In this document: one piece after another, positions 7,601 through 10,537 of the stretch
How positions within the stretch are numbered: position 1 is the first letter of the stretch
Layout: the number at the start of each line of letters is the position of its first letter
Source: CBFGRU01 sp965651255
Lineage (GTDB): Bacteria; Planctomycetota; Phycisphaerae; Phycisphaerales; SM1A02
Assembly: GCA_965651255.1 (NCBI GenBank)
Contig: CBFGRU010000097.1
Span: 1-10,537 of the forward strand
Direction of reading: 5' to 3'
DNA length: 10,537 nucleotides
The notes under the pieces: generated by a model
What the model was told of the DNA's origin: nothing
What the model saw: only the letters and a program-made list of their open reading frames with translations
The model's database searches: none
Position numbers and translations under genes: made by a program

Positions 7601-8504
7601 AGCCGCGCGCGCGGTCGATCGGGCCGCCGATGCGCAAGGCGCAGCCATTGCGGCGCTCCGCGCCCAACCGGTGGATGGTCAACTGGCGAACGAGGCGGAG
7701 GAGCGATCACTCACGCTGCTGAAGGAAGCATTGGCTGAAGCGGAAGCACTTCAGGAGCAGTTGGAAGAAGAAGAGATTCGTCAGCAGCGCGAAGCGCTCA
7801 TGGATGGGTACCGCGCATTGATCGAGCAACAGATGGCGCTGCGCAGCGAAACGCTGACGCTGGCGGAACAGGAACCGCTCGATCGTCGCGGGTTGGTCGA
7901 AGCGCGCCGCCTTTCGACGCTCGAAGAAGACATTCGCCGCACGATGGACCAGTTACGGCGGGATCACGAAGATGTGGCGAATTCGATGGTGTTCAACCAT
8001 GTGCACGACCTGGTCGATCAGGCCGCGACATCCGTTCGGGATGATTTGCGGGAAGGTCGTGTGGGACTGCTCGTGACCGATCGTCAGCAGTTCATCGCCG
8101 ATGCGATTGGTCGCCTCCTGCAGGCGCTTGAAGAAGAACAGACCGATGACAACCCCTTTGAAGATGGGCAGGATCAGCAGCAGGCCGGTGAAGGTGGCCA
8201 ACAAGGCGGCGAGCCGGGGCAGGGCCAGTTGATTCCGCCGATCGCTGAGTTGAAGCTGCTCCGCGGATTGCAGGAGCAGATCTACGAATTGACGCGGCAG
8301 TCTGATGCGCGACAGGATCTGGATCCGGGCATTCGTCGGGAAACGCTGCGCGATCTTGGCCAGCGACAACGACAGTTGCAGGAGTTGGGGCAACGGGTCA
8401 TCGAGGCCATGCAGCAGCAACAAGGGGGTGGAGGCGGCGGCCGACCCCAGCCACCCGGCGGTGACAGTACCGGACCTGGAGATGAACCGGGAGGGCAACC
8501 ATGA
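4641..8504 (+). CDS. DUF4175-like giant membrane-anchored coiled-coil protein
   Basis: This 1287-aa protein opens with two hydrophobic segments (about 24-44 and 51-68), a cytoplasmic-looking stretch (LALRVERAMPAVAGRLAS), and a third membrane segment (about 146-163). The rest should face outside the cytoplasm. Residues about 190-520 look beta-rich, with VTPPAY near 294-299 and a V-P-x-A-x-I-x-x-P opening near 414 leading to an A-R-D-D-V motif near 440; these resemble DUF4175 proteins. From about 530 the chain is highly charged, Gln-rich helix, likely coiled coil. It is broken by a Gln/Pro/Gly linker without hydrophobic residues (about 637-760, densest at 687-735), a second Q/G linker (about 1174-1195) and a Gly/Pro tail. 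The family function is unknown to me; from memory it often sits near MoxR, DUF58 and VWA genes, none of which are here. The ATG at 4641 has only a weak AGAAAG before it. The stop overlaps the next start in ATGA. Confidence 0.8.
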   Translation: MREIIDQLGRLRFRSRVLLLVQRCAALAAVLIAGVLLLAGVDYLFRFPGGFRLVVLLAGLSAAGWYFWKHVMPALGFNPTLTDLALRVERAMPAVAGRLASSVEFAISGVDQGNPLAARSVKDTQSRLAGESMAGIIHSGRTRRDVSLFGAALLVAVIVIIASPTFAGTALNRIFLPLGSAEWPARTGVVSLVHDIDVHPRGQALSLRARATKGDFATMEVSARYRMERNGEWGAWRTIVLARQPGQGLDLFESLIDTEADRLAVYFLTDDAQTTVHEIALVPPPAILRASLTVTPPAYASGRYPTVAAELGTGLDARAIAETPVLIGSMARIEFSFNKPIVARPNDPAWIREALTWNFERLPVVQAAEPNSQSLTLEWRVEETTRLAMHLQDEHGISNADDIVFRIDAVTDRVPSATITRPETDEVVTPNAVVGLSAEARDDVSVGRIGLEARREAQPGSEAEMPLLWEQVEAVDTVAAIIERDLHLTEIDAREGDVIELTAIADDMFFLDGQTHDTVRSAVRRLRIVSELDLQTALREQLGLLRQNAIRIEGQQAELQDDVIDDGMQPGIARAQSRISERIADQIAALEEINRRREANRLDDAQLEQLLRDSLDLLTEAGRASNEAGQRIEAREGASSSARRDPSDPRERTGDPTSETTREDVAPSEARPGGESSPNAQSGRTGEQGSQAQGEQPGQPEGQPPGQGQTEGQPQGADNQPGDQAQQDQPDQEGAGSEPDHAESPDWGEARPEDQPVVDAQQRVRDELGDLISLLDRNEDSWVINQQLQALLDQQQQLRSETQQLRDQTLGRDLSELSELELSELDRIAQRQRELEESAQNLIEEARERAQDLESVDPQAAQGLRDAADTAQREELERNMEEAAQQARQNQLQNAQQSQQQAIDTLQRMQERMNQDRAQTQELQRRLESLVDSIRRLVTMQENEINALAEAIFQDSYTGRDRAMIRLQQNTQAVGGEARAAGPRASRAARAVDRAADAQGAAIAALRAQPVDGQLANEAEERSLTLLKEALAEAEALQEQLEEEEIRQQREALMDGYRALIEQQMALRSETLTLAEQEPLDRRGLVEARRLSTLEEDIRRTMDQLRRDHEDVANSMVFNHVHDLVDQAATSVRDDLREGRVGLLVTDRQQFIADAIGRLLQALEEEQTDDNPFEDGQDQQQAGEGGQQGGEPGQGQLIPPIAELKLLRGLQEQIYELTRQSDARQDLDPGIRRETLRDLGQRQRQLQELGQRVIEAMQQQQGGGGGGRPQPPGGDSTGPGDEPGGQP
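8489..8494 (+). promoter_or_regulatory. Ribosome binding site for the start at 8501
   Basis: GGGAGG lies six bases before the ATG at 8501, inside the last codons of the upstream gene. It is one of the strongest ribosome sites in the window and supports initiation at the ATGA overlap. Confidence 0.6.
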
Positions 8505-9319
8505 TGCAGATTTATGGGTTCGGCAAGCGAACGAATCGTACGATACAGGGTGTTCCGTGTGTCACAGCGGATTCCGCTGGGAAGGGGCGCCGAATGATTC
8601 AACAAGCCCTGAGAAGTGTGTGTGGCCTCGTGTTTGCTGTCACGATCACAACGTATGCGGCCGCGGTGGCTGCGCAGGATGCACCGCCGAACAGCGGACA
8701 GGAAGAATCGGTTGGTGAAGCGCCGCCTTCGCTGGATGAGCTTCTCGGGTTGGAGCCGGATGAATCAGAAGCGAGCGCCCGTGAAGCGGCGGACCGCGCA
8801 GCGCAGGATGAGCTCGATCGTCGTCTGCGGGAAATCGAAGCCGCCGATGCATTCCGCGAAGCGCTCGAGAAGATGACCATCGCTGCCAACCTGCTCGAAC
8901 AGAGTTTCGACCCCGGGCTGGGCACGCAGCGTATTCAGGAAGAGATTCTCGCAAAGCTCGACACGCTGATTGATCTGGCCCAGCAGAACCAGTCAAATCA
9001 GTCCAGCTCATCGAGTTCTTCCTCATCCTCTCAGCAGCAGCAACAACAGCCGCAACAGCAACAATCAAACCAGCAGCAGCAACAGCAGCAGGATGGCGAG
9101 CAGAACTCCGAGGGTGATAATCGCGGCGAGAACGATCCACCCGCGCGACAGGATGGAGTGCTCACCGGCGCGCTGGATGAAACCCGCTCCGAATGGGGCT
9201 CGCTGCCGGATCGAATTCGTGAACAGATGCAGCAGGGAATGAGCGATCAGCGATCTTCGCTGTACCGCGCACTCACGGAAGAGTATTACCGTCGGCTGGC
9301 AGAGGAGTCATCATCATGA
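8501..9319 (+). CDS. Secreted Gln/Ser-rich helical protein, function unknown
   Basis: The product is 272 aa from the ATG at 8501, which overlaps the previous stop as ATGA and has GGGAGG six bases upstream. A second start at 8594 (Met32) also has a strong site, GGAAGGGG, and begins a classical signal peptide MIQQALRSVCGLVFAV, with cleavage likely after AAAVAA near residue 58. The mature chain is a short acidic helix region (about 80-165) with AADRAAQDELDRRLREIE. A low-complexity tract of ten Ser and clusters of Gln follows (168-197). The C-terminal helix, about 222-272, contains the WGSLPDRIREQMQQG block and ends in YYRRLAEESSS. From memory, that W-G-x-L-P-x-x-x-R motif occurs in short planctomycete proteins encoded beside DUF4175 and Bat-type genes. 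Both ends of the gene overlap neighbours by four bases, so it is the middle member of a coupled trio and probably a partner of the other two. No enzymatic motif is visible. Confidence 0.8.
   Translation: MMQIYGFGKRTNRTIQGVPCVTADSAGKGRRMIQQALRSVCGLVFAVTITTYAAAVAAQDAPPNSGQEESVGEAPPSLDELLGLEPDESEASAREAADRAAQDELDRRLREIEAADAFREALEKMTIAANLLEQSFDPGLGTQRIQEEILAKLDTLIDLAQQNQSNQSSSSSSSSSSQQQQQQPQQQQSNQQQQQQQDGEQNSEGDNRGENDPPARQDGVLTGALDETRSEWGSLPDRIREQMQQGMSDQRSSLYRALTEEYYRRLAEESSS
8580..8587 (+). promoter_or_regulatory. Internal ribosome binding site for an alternative start at 8594
   Basis: GGAAGGGG ends six bases before the in-frame ATG at 8594. That start would give a 241-aa protein whose first residues are a normal-length signal peptide, so it competes with the start at 8501. 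Confidence 0.5.
9002..9091 (+). repeat. Poly-Ser / poly-Gln coding tract
   Basis: Thirty codons encode ten Ser, six Gln, Pro, four Gln, Ser-Asn and seven Gln. The ten Ser codons (9002-9031) use all six serine codons, and the Gln codons alternate CAG and CAA irregularly. The repeat is therefore in the protein, not in the DNA, which argues against recent slippage and for selection on a flexible hydrophilic segment. Confidence 0.8.
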
Positions 9320-10467
9320 AGAGGTTGATGAAGAGCAGAGCGGGCATCGCCAATCACTTTTCGGGCCGGCAGCGGGCAACGCTCCTGCTCTCGGGGGCAC
9401 TGGCGGTCAGCTTCATGGCGGGCGTTTCCGTTGCGCCAACGTCGCTGAATGAGAGCCAGGATCCACCCGCGCGCGAAGGCGGGGCCATCACCTCGGAAAC
9501 AACGAGCGCTGAGAACAATCCACTTGCGCAGGAGTTGAACGACGCGGCGCTGAACGCGATCGATACGGGACTGCGCTACCTGAAAACGCAGCAGAATGCT
9601 GATGGTTCATTCGGTCGCGGGCGATACGGCAAGCATGTGGGTATCACCGCGCTGTGTTGCCTGGCTTTCATGGCGGATGGACACCTGCCCGGCCGTGGTG
9701 AGTACGGTGATGTGGTCCAGAAGGGGCTTGATTTCGTTCTCAGCTACGCGACGGAGTCCGGGCTGCTCGCGGCGGAGACGAGTCACGGGCCGATGTACGG
9801 CCACGGCTTTGCCGCGCTCTTTCTTGGTGAAATCTACGGGATGAATCCGCAGGATGACCGGGTGCGTGATGCGCTCGTTCGTGCGGTGCGGCTGATCGTC
9901 AATACGCAGAACGATGAGGGCGGATGGCGATACAACCCCGTGCCGTACGATGCGGACGTCTCGGTCACGATCTGCCAGGTCATGGCGCTTCGATCGGCGC
10001 GGAACGCCGGAATCAAGGTTCCGAAGGAAACAATTGATCGGGCGGTCAAATACGTCCGCATGTGCCAGAACAATGATGGTGGTTTCAAGTACATGCTGAA
10101 CTCGGGTGGGTCGGCGTGGCCGCGAACGGCGGCCGGCGTCGCCGCGCTCTTCTACGCGGGAATCTATGAGGATGAATCAATCGACCGCGGCCTTGATTAC
10201 CTCACGCGAGAAGCGTTCCCGGGCGTGGGGTTCCGGTCCGGGCAGGCGCATTACTACTACGGCCACTACTACGCGGTGCAGGCCATGTATCTGGCCGGCG
10301 GTGAGTACTGGGCGCGCTGGTGGCCGGCCGTGCGCGATGAACTGATTGAAAAGCAGGCGTCGAACGGTGCATGGCTTGATCACTATGCGGGCGGTTCGTA
10401 TGCCACTGCCATGGCGTTGATTGTGCTTCAAATGCCCAAACGGTACCTCCCGATCTTCCAGAAGTGA
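9316..10467 (+). CDS. Secreted prenyltransferase/squalene-oxidase-repeat protein
   Basis: The 383-aa product starts at an ATGA overlap with AGAGGAG at 9301-9307, eight bases upstream. A basic start followed by the hydrophobic run ATLLLSGALAVSFMAGVSVA (about 21-40) indicates export or an N-terminal anchor. The rest is a chain of helix-hairpin repeats of the squalene cyclase/prenyltransferase alpha-alpha toroid type. QW-like units are RYLKTQQNADGSFG (87-100), NTQNDEGGWRYNP (196-208), RMCQNNDGGFKYM (248-260) and KQASNGAWLDHYAGG (346-360), plus an aromatic YYYGHYYAVQAM segment (313-324). There is no DXDD acid motif of class II terpene cyclases; the nearest is DADVS at 212-216. No set of zinc ligands of protein prenyltransferase beta subunits is evident, nor a GCGEQ thioester. 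I infer a binding or scaffold role with the two upstream proteins; automated names such as terpene cyclase should not be read as activity. Confidence 0.85.
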   Translation: MKRLMKSRAGIANHFSGRQRATLLLSGALAVSFMAGVSVAPTSLNESQDPPAREGGAITSETTSAENNPLAQELNDAALNAIDTGLRYLKTQQNADGSFGRGRYGKHVGITALCCLAFMADGHLPGRGEYGDVVQKGLDFVLSYATESGLLAAETSHGPMYGHGFAALFLGEIYGMNPQDDRVRDALVRAVRLIVNTQNDEGGWRYNPVPYDADVSVTICQVMALRSARNAGIKVPKETIDRAVKYVRMCQNNDGGFKYMLNSGGSAWPRTAAGVAALFYAGIYEDESIDRGLDYLTREAFPGVGFRSGQAHYYYGHYYAVQAMYLAGGEYWARWWPAVRDELIEKQASNGAWLDHYAGGSYATAMALIVLQMPKRYLPIFQK

Positions 10468-10515
10468 GACGAACGACGTTGCATGGTCCAACAGCTCGAT
10501 GGTTTCGACTCATGC

Positions 10516-10536
10516 CGATCACCCGTACGGTGATCG
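10516..10536. terminator. Inverted repeat after the three-gene unit, possible terminator stem
   Basis: CGATCACC (10516-10523) and GGTGATCG (10529-10536) form a perfect 8-bp stem around CGTAC, 49 bases after the last stop. It is placed as a transcription terminator would be, but the window ends one base later, so a T-run cannot be seen. It may instead be an operator or lie in the start of another gene. Confidence 0.35.
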
Positions 10537-10537
10537 C

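Noticed and set aside
4641..8504. SMC/RecN-like DNA-repair coiled-coil protein
   Set aside because: No Walker A or B motif is present, and the N-terminus carries membrane segments followed by beta-rich domains.
9002..9091. Poly-Gln tract as eukaryotic contamination or a DNA trinucleotide expansion
   Set aside because: The codons are scrambled, the gene is embedded in a coupled bacterial operon with ribosome sites, and there are no introns.
9316..10467. Naming the last gene a functional terpene cyclase or squalene cyclase
   Set aside because: The DXDD motif is missing and the protein is exported; only the fold family is supported.
10499..10537. Start of a further gene at the ATG of 10499 or of 10512
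   Set aside because: Both frames stay open to the edge but over only about ten codons, neither has a ribosome site, and the second overlaps a perfect inverted repeat, so no call can be supported.

Overview
The window reads as bacterial chromosome with fairly high GC and dense coding. I infer a planctomycete, possibly of the Phycisphaerae type. The main reason is the locus at 4641-10467: a giant DUF4175-like membrane protein rich in Gln, followed by a secreted Q/S-rich protein and a secreted squalene-cyclase-like alpha-barrel protein. From memory, this arrangement is typical of that phylum. No RNA gene, CRISPR array, transposase or prophage gene was seen.

Layout. Positions 1-814 (minus) hold the N-terminal part of an unrecognised secreted protein that runs off the left edge. 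Positions 815-1173 are a divergent intergenic region. Positions 1174-2520 (plus) encode NuoF, the NADH/FMN subunit of complex I, standing alone without nuoE or nuoG. Positions 2521-2651 are a convergent gap packed with nested inverted repeats. Positions 2652-3251 (minus) encode orotate phosphoribosyltransferase (PyrE). Positions 3305-4375 (minus) encode a very well conserved aminocarboxymuconate-semialdehyde decarboxylase (ACMSD, kynurenine pathway), 53 bases upstream of pyrE on the same strand. Positions 4376-4640 are a divergent control region with two clean palindromes. Positions 4641-10467 (plus) hold three genes joined by ATGA overlaps. The last 70 bases hold an inverted repeat and no secure gene.

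How the genes fit together. NuoF, PyrE and ACMSD are housekeeping or catabolic enzymes without their usual partners nearby. The three-gene plus-strand unit is the coherent system: all three products carry N-terminal export or membrane signals, so all should act at or outside the cytoplasmic membrane. Protein 1 has three N-terminal membrane segments, beta-rich domains and about 750 residues of charged, Gln-rich helix. Protein 2 is small, helical and carries a Ser10/poly-Gln tract. Protein 3 is an alpha/alpha toroid without the catalytic motifs of terpene cyclases. Coupling suggests fixed stoichiometry and perhaps an envelope complex, but its function is not known to me. It is the best candidate here for an undescribed system.
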